Below, in pieces: positions 9,300-17,869 of a stretch of DNA of 64,000 bases. The notes beneath the pieces are model-generated. The model made no database searches. It saw only the letters and a list, made by a program, of their open reading frames with translations, and was not told the DNA's origin. Source of the stretch: JBFHFS01 sp041583495. GTDB taxonomy: Bacteria > Bacteroidota > Bacteroidia > Bacteroidales > Marinilabiliaceae. The DNA is taken from the NCBI GenBank assembly GCA_041583495.1, contig JBFHFS010000001.1:1-64000 (forward strand). Reading direction: 5' to 3'. Each line of letters starts with the position of its first letter. The first letter of the stretch is position 1. The translations under genes and the position numbers were made by a program.

Positions 9300-10292
9300 C
9301 TATTTCCGGGTAAGCAAAATATTTTCCCCTTCACGTTCCATCTTCAGGTTAAAAGTCATGCAAACAACATTAAGCACAAAGTCGAGCGAATTGTCGCTGA
9401 ACTGGGCCGTGAGTTTTTCGGCATTGATGGATTCATCAGCCAATTGAATATTCACCCGGTAGACCCGCTCAAGCGTTTCAAATACCCTGTCGAGCGAAGT
9501 CTCCTGAAATTGCAATTGCCGGGTGATCCAGGCCAATAGATTAGGATCGCTGGTCTCCTGCACCCTCAAAACGCCCTTTTGTCGCTGAAAAAGCGCCATC
9601 TGACCAGCCTTTAAAACCACACTCCCACTGGAGGCATCAGATGCCATGACTTCCACCCGCCCTTCTACAACCACCACTTCAACCATGTCGAGATGCGGAT
9701 AGGCACGCACATTAAACCCGGTCCCCGTAACCTTTACGGTCAAACCACCCGTCTCCACTAAAAAAGGCCAATCCTTGTTACCCTCAACTTTGAAAAAACC
9801 CTCACCATGGAGCTCCACTTTTCGCTCACGGGCTTTAAACGGTTGAACACAGGAAAACTTAGACCCTGCATTCAGGGTAACGGTACTGCCATCGCTCAAC
9901 ACCACCTCTTCCTTCTCTAAACTGGTAACGACCATGGAGGAAGAATATTGAGGTGAGGGCGCTAAAAACAGCCACCACAAACCGAATGCAACCACCAACA
10001 TGGCGGCCATGCCCATCACCAGGTAACGCACCCGATGGGAACCAACAGGCTCAGGAGCCATCAGGAGGGTATGATCACGCACCTTTTCCCAGGCCACATC
10101 CCCGTCGATACCCTCGAGCAAAAGCGCTTCCCCGCCCTGATTCCAAACGGCACTAATCCGGGCCCACTCCTCTCGGTTGGCTTCGTTTTGGACCAGCCAC
10201 CGGTTCAAGAGCCCACGGTCTATCTCGTCGGCCTCACCGGCCAGGAGCCGGGCGGCCATCTCCCAGTTAATATGCCCTTTATTATCAATCAT
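9300..10292 (-). CDS. FecR family anti-sigma factor
   Basis: A 330-residue inner-membrane anti-sigma regulator. The N-terminal cytoplasmic segment contains the FecR-type motif with W and LNRWL (residues about 10-50). One transmembrane helix (LVMGMAAMLVVAFGLWWLFL) lies near residues 86-108. The periplasmic FecR domain follows (VVLSDGSTVTLNAGSKF, VTGTGFNVRAY). The C-terminus carries the DUF4974-like domain seen in Bacteroidota FecR proteins (LDRVFETLERVYRVNIQL). It is 33 bases downstream of the ECF sigma gene and about 100 bases upstream of the STN-domain protein. Together they look like one cell-surface signalling operon: the periplasmic part should sense the STN partner and release the sigma factor. 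Confidence 0.92.
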   Translation of the reverse strand: MIDNKGHINWEMAARLLAGEADEIDRGLLNRWLVQNEANREEWARISAVWNQGGEALLLEGIDGDVAWEKVRDHTLLMAPEPVGSHRVRYLVMGMAAMLVVAFGLWWLFLAPSPQYSSSMVVTSLEKEEVVLSDGSTVTLNAGSKFSCVQPFKARERKVELHGEGFFKVEGNKDWPFLVETGGLTVKVTGTGFNVRAYPHLDMVEVVVVEGRVEVMASDASSGSVVLKAGQMALFQRQKGVLRVQETSDPNLLAWITRQLQFQETSLDRVFETLERVYRVNIQLADESINAEKLTAQFSDNSLDFVLNVVCMTFNLKMEREGENILLTRK

Positions 10293-10325
10293 TTCTAACT
10301 ATTTAATACGATTCTATCCCTTTAT

Positions 10326-10880
10326 TCAACCTGAAGCCTCCTTCTTACAAGGGGGGCCGGCAAACAATTCCCGAAGGTACCTGAGCCCTTTGCTCATTTG
10401 GACTTCCACTGTTTTGGGCGAAATATTCAACAGAGCGGCAATCTCTTTGTACTTTAACCCCTCCAACCGTCCCAGTCGGAAGATTTTTTGCCGCTGAGGC
10501 GGCATCCGGTCAATGGCCTGATAAACTTTTTCCAGCAGCTCTGGGTCTGGCAGCTCCTCATCCTCACTGCTATCGGGTAACGACCATCTTTCATCCAGAG
10601 ACAGGTGGTGCTTCTGACGATTCAACTGATTCATGCATCGGTTTCGAACAGCCACCATCAGATAACTCCTCACCTCTTTTATTCTCTGTATTTTTCTTTT
10701 CTCCCAAAGTTTAATAAACACCCCTTGAACAATATTTTCGGCCTCCATCTTATCATGCAACCACCGATAGGCAAAAACCACCAGGGGGCCATACCAAGTC
10801 CGAAACAAAAGCTCAAAAGCCTGCTCATCTCCACGTGCCATACGTTTCAACAAAACCCTATCCCTCGATGATGTGCTCAT
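10326..10880 (-). CDS. ECF RNA polymerase sigma factor, Bacteroides expansion family type
   Basis: A 184-residue ECF sigma factor. Region 2 is seen in FELLFRTWYGPLVVFAYRWL and AENIVQGVFIKLWEKR. Region 4 is LEGLKYKEIAALLNISPKTV followed by MSKGLRYLRELF. This is the pattern of the sigma-70 factors paired with FecR anti-sigma proteins in Bacteroidota. The FecR-type gene follows 33 bases downstream. A TAAGTTTG box (minus strand, 10883-10890) lies three bases before the ATG; if it is a real -7 element the transcript would be almost leaderless or the start would be at a later Met (residue 14). The tail after region 4 (GPPCKKEASG) is short. Confidence 0.9.
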   Translation of the reverse strand: MSTSSRDRVLLKRMARGDEQAFELLFRTWYGPLVVFAYRWLHDKMEAENIVQGVFIKLWEKRKIQRIKEVRSYLMVAVRNRCMNQLNRQKHHLSLDERWSLPDSSEDEELPDPELLEKVYQAIDRMPPQRQKIFRLGRLEGLKYKEIAALLNISPKTVEVQMSKGLRYLRELFAGPPCKKEASG

Positions 10881-11183
10881 ATCAAACTTATTGATGCACT
10901 TAAAACTGATACTACCTTTTTATCCTTAGGACACTCAAGTTACTAAAAACCCTTACCTTTTGCAGAATATTTTTACGAGGAAGGTTGATCATTAAGACCC
11001 CTTAACAACCACTTCCCCGGGGTCGCTCCGAGAGCGTGTCAGCAAAAGGCAGGCAAAAAATCACCCTGCAAAGGAAATATGAGAGGGTCACCGGAAGAAG
11101 GAAAAGATAATAATCTTCTATTTTTGTACTTTTGAACGAACAAACAATTGAATTTACTCAGGTTTCCGCAAATACCTTCTAAC
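10881..11183. other. Divergent intergenic region between ECF sigma operon and menA
   Basis: A 303-base gap between divergently transcribed operons. It contains a TAAGTTTG box facing the sigma gene and a TACTTTTG box (11127-11134) facing menA. It also holds a 14-base string (CCACTTCCCCGGGG near 11009) that also occurs near base 23 of the window. No ORF or RNA gene was recognised. Confidence 0.4.
11127..11134 (+). promoter_or_regulatory. Candidate -7 box for menA
   Basis: TACTTTTG fits the Bacteroidota -7 consensus TAnnTTTG and lies 50 bases before the menA ATG. A convincing -33 TTTG is not visible at the right distance, so the call is weak. Confidence 0.3.
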
Positions 11184-12086
11184 ATGTCAAAAATTAAAGC
11201 CTGGCTTATCTCATTTCGTCTGCGCACCTTACCATTGGCTCTCTCCTGCATTTTCATGGGCTCATTTATTGCCTTATCCTACCACTCATTCAGCTGGAAC
11301 ACCCTGATATGGGCATCGGCCACCACCCTATTTCTTCAGATACTCTCCAATCTGGCCAACGATTATGGCGATGCGGTGTCAGGAGCTGACAATGATCAAC
11401 GGCTGGGCCCAAAACGGATGATTCAAAGCGGAACCATCACCCTCAGCGAGATGAAGAGAGCCATCCTGATACTGGCCCTTTTGGCACTCATCTCAGGGCT
11501 CATATTGTTAATCACTACTTTTCGGGAAGCCAGCCTCACGCTGGTAATGTTTCTGGTAATGGGTATGGCGGCAATAGGAGCGGCCATCCGTTACACGGTA
11601 GGAAAAAACCCCTATGGCTATCGGGGATTGGGAGACCTTTATGTCTTTATCTTTTTTGGCCTGCTGGGGGTGACAGGCACCTTCTATCTTCATGCAGGCA
11701 CCTGGGCCTGGCCGGTGCTTCTTCCCGCATCTGCCATTGGCCTTTTCAGCACCGGCGTCCTCAACCTCAACAACATACGCGACATTGAAAGCGACAAAAA
11801 AAGTAACAAGCGTACCATGGCGGTTATGCTGGGGAAAAAAAAGGCCGCCTGGTACCATTTATTTCTATTGACTTCGGGTTGGACAGCTCTTCTGCTGTGG
11901 ATTTTTTGGTTTTCACAGGAAAAGGGTGCCTGGCTCGTTCTCCTGGCCATTCCCTTATTTGCCCGCAGCGCCTGGGTGTCATTCTCGTCCAAACATTCCC
12001 AACAGCTGGATCCCGAATTGCGAAACCTTTCGTTGGGGACGTTGTTCACCGTATTACTGTATGGATCAGGATTTCTATTAAATTAA
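11184..12086 (+). CDS. menA: 1,4-dihydroxy-2-naphthoate polyprenyltransferase MenA (UbiA family)
   Basis: An integral-membrane prenyltransferase of about 300 residues that attaches the isoprenoid tail to 1,4-dihydroxy-2-naphthoate in menaquinone synthesis. The two Mg/diphosphate-binding Asp clusters are present: NDYGDAVSGAD near residue 66 and DIESDKKSNKRT near residue 200. About eight hydrophobic helices are visible. The ATG at 11184 (MSKIKAWLISFRLRTLP) was preferred over an upstream TTG at 11148 because homologues begin just before the helix RLRTLPLAL. It precedes the fused menC-menE gene by about 157 bases on the same strand, supporting a menaquinone role rather than another UbiA-family activity. 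Confidence 0.92.
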   Translation: MSKIKAWLISFRLRTLPLALSCIFMGSFIALSYHSFSWNTLIWASATTLFLQILSNLANDYGDAVSGADNDQRLGPKRMIQSGTITLSEMKRAILILALLALISGLILLITTFREASLTLVMFLVMGMAAIGAAIRYTVGKNPYGYRGLGDLYVFIFFGLLGVTGTFYLHAGTWAWPVLLPASAIGLFSTGVLNLNNIRDIESDKKSNKRTMAVMLGKKKAAWYHLFLLTSGWTALLLWIFWFSQEKGAWLVLLAIPLFARSAWVSFSSKHSQQLDPELRNLSLGTLFTVLLYGSGFLLN

Positions 12087-12243
12087 TCCACAGGAGAAAA
12101 ACTTTAACCCGGGCGTGAAATTTTTTAAACATTACCGGATTGGGTAAGTTCATAAAGAAGCGCTTCCCTGTTTTTTAGGTTACCTAACATTAGGGCCGTA
12201 AGCTTGAAAAAAGACTCAACCCTCGCAGATAAAACATACAAGA

Positions 12244-14331
12244 ATGCTGAAAGCTTCTCTTAAACCTTATAATCTCCATTTCAGGAAGCCGGGTGGAACT
12301 TCCCGCGGGGTTTTAACGCAAAAAAAAGGCTGGTTCATCACCATCCGGGAAGAGTACCTGCCGGAGAAGAGGGGTATTGGTGAGTGCTCCATCTTACCCG
12401 GGCTGAGCCCTGATGACCGACCCCATCTGGAAGAAAAGCTACAAGAGGTTTGCAAAAACATCCACACCGTTGCCTTCGATTTTCAACGAACCCTCACCCA
12501 ATGGCCTGCCATTCGCTTTGCCGTTGAAACCGCCCTGCTCGACCTTCAAACCGGCGGAAAGGGTCTTTTGTTCCCCTCCCCCTTTACCCGTGGGGAGACA
12601 GGCATTCCCATCAACGGCCTGGTATGGATGGGAAAAGCCGATGAGATGAGTCGTCAGATCGAAGAAAAGCTAAAGAGAGGATTTCGCTGCCTGAAGTTGA
12701 AGATCGGGGCGATTGATTTTGAAGATGAATACAGTCTCCTGAAAAAGCTCAGACAACGTTTTTCAGTGGAAGAACTGGAACTGCGGGTAGACGCCAACGG
12801 AGCCTTTTCAGTTGATGAAGCCCCCGCATTGTTAGAACAACTTGGACAACTCCACCTCCACTCCATTGAACAACCCATTAAAGCCGGTCAATGGGAAGCC
12901 ATGGCCAGACTTTGTGAAACCTCGCCTATACCCATTGCCCTCGATGAAGAGCTGATTGGCATTAACGACCCCGTGCAAAAGGCCCGGTTATTAAACACCA
13001 TCCGGCCACAATACATCATTCTAAAACCAAGTCTTACCGGGGGCTTCTTTGCCTCCCAGCAATGGATCGACCTGGCTGAAAAACAGGGAACGCATTGGTG
13101 GATAACCTCAGCACTGGAGAGTAACATTGGCCTCAATGCCATTGCCCAGTGGACCGCTACCTTGAACAACCCCAGGCCTCAGGGCCTGGGCACCGGGGAG
13201 GTGTTTTCAAACAACGTAGAGGCTCCCTTAACGATACAAAATGGGGCCCTTTGGTTTAGGGACCTGCCGGGATTTAAAAAATTCCAGCAACTCACCCTCA
13301 ACGGAATTCACTATTCGGGCCCCGAACTAAAGGCTTTGGTTGCCAACAAGTTAACCCAAAAGGAGCTGGAGGGATGGGAAAAATCGCTCTTTCATTTCCT
13401 TGAGGAGTGGCTCAATAACGAGGATTTTGTGGAGATCAACACCTCCGGATCCACCGGTACTCCCAAAACGATCCAGGCCGGCAAAGAGGCCATGCTTAAA
13501 TCTGCCTTTAACACCCTTGGCTTTTTTGAGCTCAAGCCCGGACAATCGGCACTTCTTTGTTTATCGTGTGACTACATCGCCGGAAAAATGATGGTGGTGA
13601 GAGCTCTGGCCGGGGGCCTTAATCTCATCACGGTTCCTGTTTCGGGTCATCCACTGGAAACCCTGAAAGAGCCCGTGGATTTCGCTGCCATGACCCCCTT
13701 TCAGCTGAGTAATGAGCTGGCAGGATCTGCTCCCGGGCGGCAATGGTTGAGGAAAGTCATATTGGGAGGTGCCCCCGCCGGCCGGGATCTGATTCAAAAG
13801 ATTCAGAACGAAAAATTCATGGCTTGGGAAACCTATGGAATGACCGAAACGCTTTCCCACATTGCCCTCAAACGCCTTAACGGACCCGATGCCTCCACCT
13901 GGTTTACCCCTCTTAAAAACATAGCCCTCACCACCGATGATCGGGGCTGCTTGGTTGTGGAGGCTCCTGGGATTACACCCAGCCCGCTCACGACCAACGA
14001 CCTGATAGATCTTAATGACAATGGACTTTTTAGAGTAAAGGGCCGCATCGACAACATTATCAACACCGGCGGTATAAAGGTTTCCCCCGAAGAGGTGGAA
14101 GAACAAATTGAACATCTTATGCCCGGCCCCTTCGCTGTTGTTGCGGCCAGCCACGAGACCCTGGGTCAGCAGCTGGTATTGATTACCGAAAAACCTTTGC
14201 CGAACCCCGGGGAATTGCTCAAACAGATAGAATTACTCCTGCCACCCTATCATGCCCCTCGAAAAATCATGGTGGTCAATCCGTTGCCCCGCACCCAAAG
14301 CGGTAAGATTAAGCGACACTTGCCGCTTTAA
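12244..14331 (+). CDS. menC-menE: Fused o-succinylbenzoate synthase / o-succinylbenzoate-CoA ligase (MenC-MenE)
   Basis: A 695-residue two-domain enzyme for two consecutive menaquinone steps. The first half (about 1-350) is MenC of the enolase superfamily. It shows the catalytic KLK pair (CLKLKIG), metal ligands in LRVDANGAF, HSIEQPI and ALDEELIG, and the second lysine in ILKPSLTGG. The second half (about 380-695) is a short MenE acyl-CoA ligase. It shows the AMP-binding P-loop NTSGSTGTPKT, the WETYGMTET motif, the hinge GRIDNIINTGGIKVSPEEVE and the catalytic lysine region RTQSGKIKR. The frame is continuous with no stop between halves. It lies between menA and uvrA on the same strand. MenB, MenD, MenF and MenH are not in the window. 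Confidence 0.93.
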   Translation: MLKASLKPYNLHFRKPGGTSRGVLTQKKGWFITIREEYLPEKRGIGECSILPGLSPDDRPHLEEKLQEVCKNIHTVAFDFQRTLTQWPAIRFAVETALLDLQTGGKGLLFPSPFTRGETGIPINGLVWMGKADEMSRQIEEKLKRGFRCLKLKIGAIDFEDEYSLLKKLRQRFSVEELELRVDANGAFSVDEAPALLEQLGQLHLHSIEQPIKAGQWEAMARLCETSPIPIALDEELIGINDPVQKARLLNTIRPQYIILKPSLTGGFFASQQWIDLAEKQGTHWWITSALESNIGLNAIAQWTATLNNPRPQGLGTGEVFSNNVEAPLTIQNGALWFRDLPGFKKFQQLTLNGIHYSGPELKALVANKLTQKELEGWEKSLFHFLEEWLNNEDFVEINTSGSTGTPKTIQAGKEAMLKSAFNTLGFFELKPGQSALLCLSCDYIAGKMMVVRALAGGLNLITVPVSGHPLETLKEPVDFAAMTPFQLSNELAGSAPGRQWLRKVILGGAPAGRDLIQKIQNEKFMAWETYGMTETLSHIALKRLNGPDASTWFTPLKNIALTTDDRGCLVVEAPGITPSPLTTNDLIDLNDNGLFRVKGRIDNIINTGGIKVSPEEVEEQIEHLMPGPFAVVAASHETLGQQLVLITEKPLPNPGELLKQIELLLPPYHAPRKIMVVNPLPRTQSGKIKRHLPL

Positions 14332-14369
14332 AAAAACAAACATCTCTCCGGTTTATGCCGTGAGTTTGA

Positions 14370-14377
14370 TATCTTTG
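14370..14377 (+). promoter_or_regulatory. Candidate -7 box for uvrA
   Basis: TATCTTTG matches TAnnTTTG and ends 20 bases before the uvrA ATG. No clear -33 element was found, so this is a weak call. Confidence 0.3.
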
Positions 14378-14397
14378 CAGGTCAATGTTATTGAGAA

Positions 14398-17223
14398 ATG
14401 GAAAATAAGAAAAACGAATATATCAAGTCCATCCGTATCAAAGGGGCCCGCGTACACAACCTGAAGAATATTGATCTGGAAATACCTCACGACCAATTCA
14501 TTGTTATCACGGGGGTTTCGGGGTCGGGGAAAAGTTCACTTGCCTTCGACACCCTCTACGCGGAAGGACAACGCCGTTATGTAGAGAGTCTGAGCGCTTA
14601 TGCCCGTCAGTTTCTGGGTCGAATCGATAAACCGGAGGTAGATTACATTAAGGGTATTCCCCCGGCCATTGCCATCGAACAAAAGGTGAACACCCGCAAC
14701 CCCCGTTCAACGGTAGGCACCTCCACCGAGATTTACGATTACATGAAATTGTTGTATGCCCGTACCGGCATAACCATCTCCCCCGTTTCGGGAAATGAGG
14801 TTAAAAGGCACCATGTGGGAGATGTGGTTGACTTTGTGAACAACTACCCAAAAGACACCCGGATAGCTGTTTTAGCCCCCATCTTGTTGCCCACCGGTCG
14901 TTCAATGGAAGAACACCTCTCGATCCTGTCACAACAAGGCTTTAGCCGGGTTGAATCGGCTGAGGAGTTTATACGTATTGAGGAGTTGCTCAGCAATCCC
15001 GAAAAACTGGAGACGTGCCAACCCCTCAACCTGGTGATAGACCGTGTGAGTGTGAATCCCGACGATGAGGACAATCAATCGCGGCTGGCCGACTCAGTAC
15101 AAACCTCCTTTTACGAGGGCAAGGGCGAATGCCTGATTAGGGTATATGAACCGGAGAAGGTACAAACCTATCCCTTCTCCAATCGATTCGAAGCCGACGG
15201 CCTGACCTTTGAGGAGCCCTCCGAACATATGTTTTCGTTCAACAACCCATTGGGAGCCTGCCCACGGTGTGAGGGTTTCGGCAACGTCATTGGCATAGAC
15301 GAAGATCTGGTAATTCCCAATAAAAACCTGTCGATATTTGAGGAGGCCGTCGCCTGCTGGAGGGGAGAAAAGATGGGTGAATGGAAAAACCAGCTCATTC
15401 ATAACGCCCATAAATTCGACTTCCCCGTACACAAACCCTATTTTGAACTCAGCCTGGAACAAAGGCGGTTATTATGGACAGGTAACAAATATTTTTCCGG
15501 TCTGGATGCCTTTTTCCAGCATCTCGAAGCCAAGCAGTACAAAATACAATACCGCGTCATGCTGGCCAGATATCGCGGCAAAACGGTCTGCCCCGATTGC
15601 GAGGGGACCCGTCTGAAAAAAGAGGCCATGTACGTTAAAATAGCTGGCAAAAGCATCCACGAGTTGGTGTTAATGCCGGTATCCGAACTGGCCGGGTTCT
15701 TTAAAAACATCACGCTCTCGGATCACGGGATGAAGGTGGGAAAACGACTTTTGGTGGAGATCAATGCACGTCTGGCATTTCTCAACAACGTAGGCCTGGG
15801 CTATCTTACCCTGAACCGCCTCTCCTCCACCCTGTCGGGGGGCGAAAGCCAACGCATCAACCTGGCAACCTCTCTGGGCAGCAGCCTGGTAGGCTCCCTT
15901 TACATTCTGGATGAGCCCAGCATCGGACTTCATCCGCGCGACACCCACCTGCTGATAGATGTATTGCGAAACCTACAGCATTTGGGCAACACCGTGATCG
16001 TTGTGGAGCACGATGAAGAAATCATCCGGGCCTGCGATCAGATCATTGACATCGGCCCCGGAGCAGGACAACATGGCGGAGAAGTGGTCTTCATGGGCAA
16101 CTTCAGGGAGCTGGCCTCCACCCCAAATAGTTTAACCACCCAGTACCTAAACGGAACCCTTCAAATAGAGATGCCCACTTCCCGCCGAAGTTTCAACCAG
16201 GCCCTGGAAATTGTTGGCGCCCGCGAGAACAACCTTAAAAACCTGAATATAAAGGTTCCCCTGAATGTCATGAATGTGATTACCGGCGTCAGTGGTTCGG
16301 GTAAATCGTCGCTGGTTAAAAAGGTGCTCTATCCTGCCTTGAAAAAGATTAAAGGAGGCTATGCCGACAAGACCGGTTCTTTTGACCTTTTGCGAGGCGA
16401 TATAAACCAAATTTCCGATGTGGAGTTCATTGACCAAAACCCTATCGGGAAATCGTCAAGATCCAATCCGGCGACTTATCTCAAGGCCTACGATGAGATA
16501 AGAAAACTGATGTCCGCCCAAAAATTAGCTCAGATAAATGGCTATAAACCATCACATTTCTCTTTTAATATAGATGGGGGGCGGTGTGACGAGTGTCAGG
16601 GGGAAGGCATCAAAAAGATTGAGATGCAATTTATGGCCGACATCGTGTTGACCTGCGACAGCTGCCAGGGAAAGCGATTTAAACCTGAAATACTGGAAGT
16701 GACCTACCGCGATAAAAGTATCCATGACATACTGATGATGACCGTGAATCAGAGCATCGCCTTTTTTGGGCAGAGGGAGGGGACCACCGAAAAACGCATC
16801 GTAAACCGGCTACAACCCCTGGCCGATGTGGGACTGGGGTATGTTCGTCTGGGGCAATCCTCCAGCACCCTTAGCGGGGGCGAGAGTCAGCGGGTTAAGC
16901 TGGCCTCCTTCCTGGCGCTCGAAAAAACAGACCCTACACTCTTCATCTTTGACGAACCCACCACGGGGCTCCATTTTCACGATATCCAAAAACTCCTTAA
17001 AGCCTTTAATGCCCTTATCGACAAGGGGCACTCGCTGCTTATCGTGGAGCACAACATGGAGGTGATAAAATCGGCCGACTGGATTACAGATCTTGGTCCT
17101 GAGGGAGGAATCGATGGGGGGGAAATCGTATTCACGGGCACTCCCGAAGAGATGGTGAAAGCAGGGAAAGGACATACCGCTAAGTTTTTAGCTAAGTATC
17201 TTACCGCGACCCATGATGCTTAG
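14398..17223 (+). CDS. uvrA: Excinuclease ABC subunit A (UvrA)
   Basis: A 941-residue damage-recognition ATPase of nucleotide excision repair that works with UvrB and UvrC. Two ABC modules are seen. The first Walker A is GVSGSGKSSLAFDTLYAE near residue 38, followed by QRRYVESLSAYARQFLG. The first split zinc module uses CPRC and CPDC. The first signature is LSGGESQR. The second half has GVSGSGKSS near residue 630, the C-terminal zinc finger CDECQGEG and CDSCQGKR, a second LSGGESQR, and the Walker B FDEPTTGLHF. Length and order match full-length UvrA. It is 66 bases downstream of the menC-menE fusion, with its own candidate promoter box. Confidence 0.96.
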   Translation: MENKKNEYIKSIRIKGARVHNLKNIDLEIPHDQFIVITGVSGSGKSSLAFDTLYAEGQRRYVESLSAYARQFLGRIDKPEVDYIKGIPPAIAIEQKVNTRNPRSTVGTSTEIYDYMKLLYARTGITISPVSGNEVKRHHVGDVVDFVNNYPKDTRIAVLAPILLPTGRSMEEHLSILSQQGFSRVESAEEFIRIEELLSNPEKLETCQPLNLVIDRVSVNPDDEDNQSRLADSVQTSFYEGKGECLIRVYEPEKVQTYPFSNRFEADGLTFEEPSEHMFSFNNPLGACPRCEGFGNVIGIDEDLVIPNKNLSIFEEAVACWRGEKMGEWKNQLIHNAHKFDFPVHKPYFELSLEQRRLLWTGNKYFSGLDAFFQHLEAKQYKIQYRVMLARYRGKTVCPDCEGTRLKKEAMYVKIAGKSIHELVLMPVSELAGFFKNITLSDHGMKVGKRLLVEINARLAFLNNVGLGYLTLNRLSSTLSGGESQRINLATSLGSSLVGSLYILDEPSIGLHPRDTHLLIDVLRNLQHLGNTVIVVEHDEEIIRACDQIIDIGPGAGQHGGEVVFMGNFRELASTPNSLTTQYLNGTLQIEMPTSRRSFNQALEIVGARENNLKNLNIKVPLNVMNVITGVSGSGKSSLVKKVLYPALKKIKGGYADKTGSFDLLRGDINQISDVEFIDQNPIGKSSRSNPATYLKAYDEIRKLMSAQKLAQINGYKPSHFSFNIDGGRCDECQGEGIKKIEMQFMADIVLTCDSCQGKRFKPEILEVTYRDKSIHDILMMTVNQSIAFFGQREGTTEKRIVNRLQPLADVGLGYVRLGQSSSTLSGGESQRVKLASFLALEKTDPTLFIFDEPTTGLHFHDIQKLLKAFNALIDKGHSLLIVEHNMEVIKSADWITDLGPEGGIDGGEIVFTGTPEEMVKAGKGHTAKFLAKYLTATHDA

Positions 17224-17349
17224 GAGCAAAATTTTTTAGCGTTAATTGAGCTGAGAAACCAGAAAAGGAAACTGTTTGAAACGAATCATTAAGCCCTTAA
17301 GCAGGGAAAAACGGGAGAAAAAGGGTTGAGTAGCTAAACAGCTGTATAT

Positions 17350-17865
17350 TTAGTGTTTATCATCCTTTACCCCAAACAGAATGGCGACACACCCACCTGT
17401 ATTTTTTGAAGGATCGTCGTTCTCAAGCACTTTAACTTTCACCATAAGCTTTTGAGTGGTTTCCATATCAAAATCCCACTTATTAGTATAGCCGTACTGC
17501 GCATTATCAAAAAGCACTTTTTGTTCCATATCCATCAACTGAATGTGGATATCCGGAAGGGATTTAACCCCCGCGACCACCAGACGGTATCGCTGACCCT
17601 CGAAAAAGGTTTTAAACAGCTCAGCATACTCACCCTCACCCAAAATGGTTGCATTGTAGTTGCCATCATGAACGAAATCTTCTAAAAGAGGCTTGGCAAC
17701 ACTTCTGGCAAATCCCATGCATTGTCCATAGCTCTGAAACGAAGAGATAACCATGAAAAACAACAGACACGCAACAACCCTCACCCCCGAAAAAGGATAG
17801 GTGGAATTTTTGCAACAACCATGAATGGAGTCCGGGTTAGAAAACTGAGACTTGTCTGAATGCAT
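17350..17865 (-). CDS. Small exported protein, paralogue of the protein at 53448-53885
   Basis: A 171-residue exported protein of unknown function. An extended N-terminus precedes a hydrophobic signal segment (VVACLLFFMVISSFQSYGQ) ending in a likely cleavage site. The mature part includes YAELFKTFFEGQRYRL and WDFDMETTQK, and ends near GGCVAILFG. Those positions align with the protein at 53448 (EFRATLFDGNIYRI, WDFKMEGTMD, GMALLMLGF), so the two form a family here. The ATG at 17865 was chosen because it lies just before the stop of the preceding lipoprotein gene (17870); an upstream ATG at 17922 would overlap that gene. It is probably co-transcribed with it. The mature domain may be a beta-sandwich; the function is unknown. 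Confidence 0.65.
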   Translation of the reverse strand: MHSDKSQFSNPDSIHGCCKNSTYPFSGVRVVACLLFFMVISSFQSYGQCMGFARSVAKPLLEDFVHDGNYNATILGEGEYAELFKTFFEGQRYRLVVAGVKSLPDIHIQLMDMEQKVLFDNAQYGYTNKWDFDMETTQKLMVKVKVLENDDPSKNTGGCVAILFGVKDDKH

Positions 17866-17869
17866 AGGC

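Noticed and set aside
23..11024. CCACTTCCCCGGGG occurring near base 23 and near base 11009
   Set aside because: A 14-base match in only two places is too little to call a repeat family; kept only as a remark.
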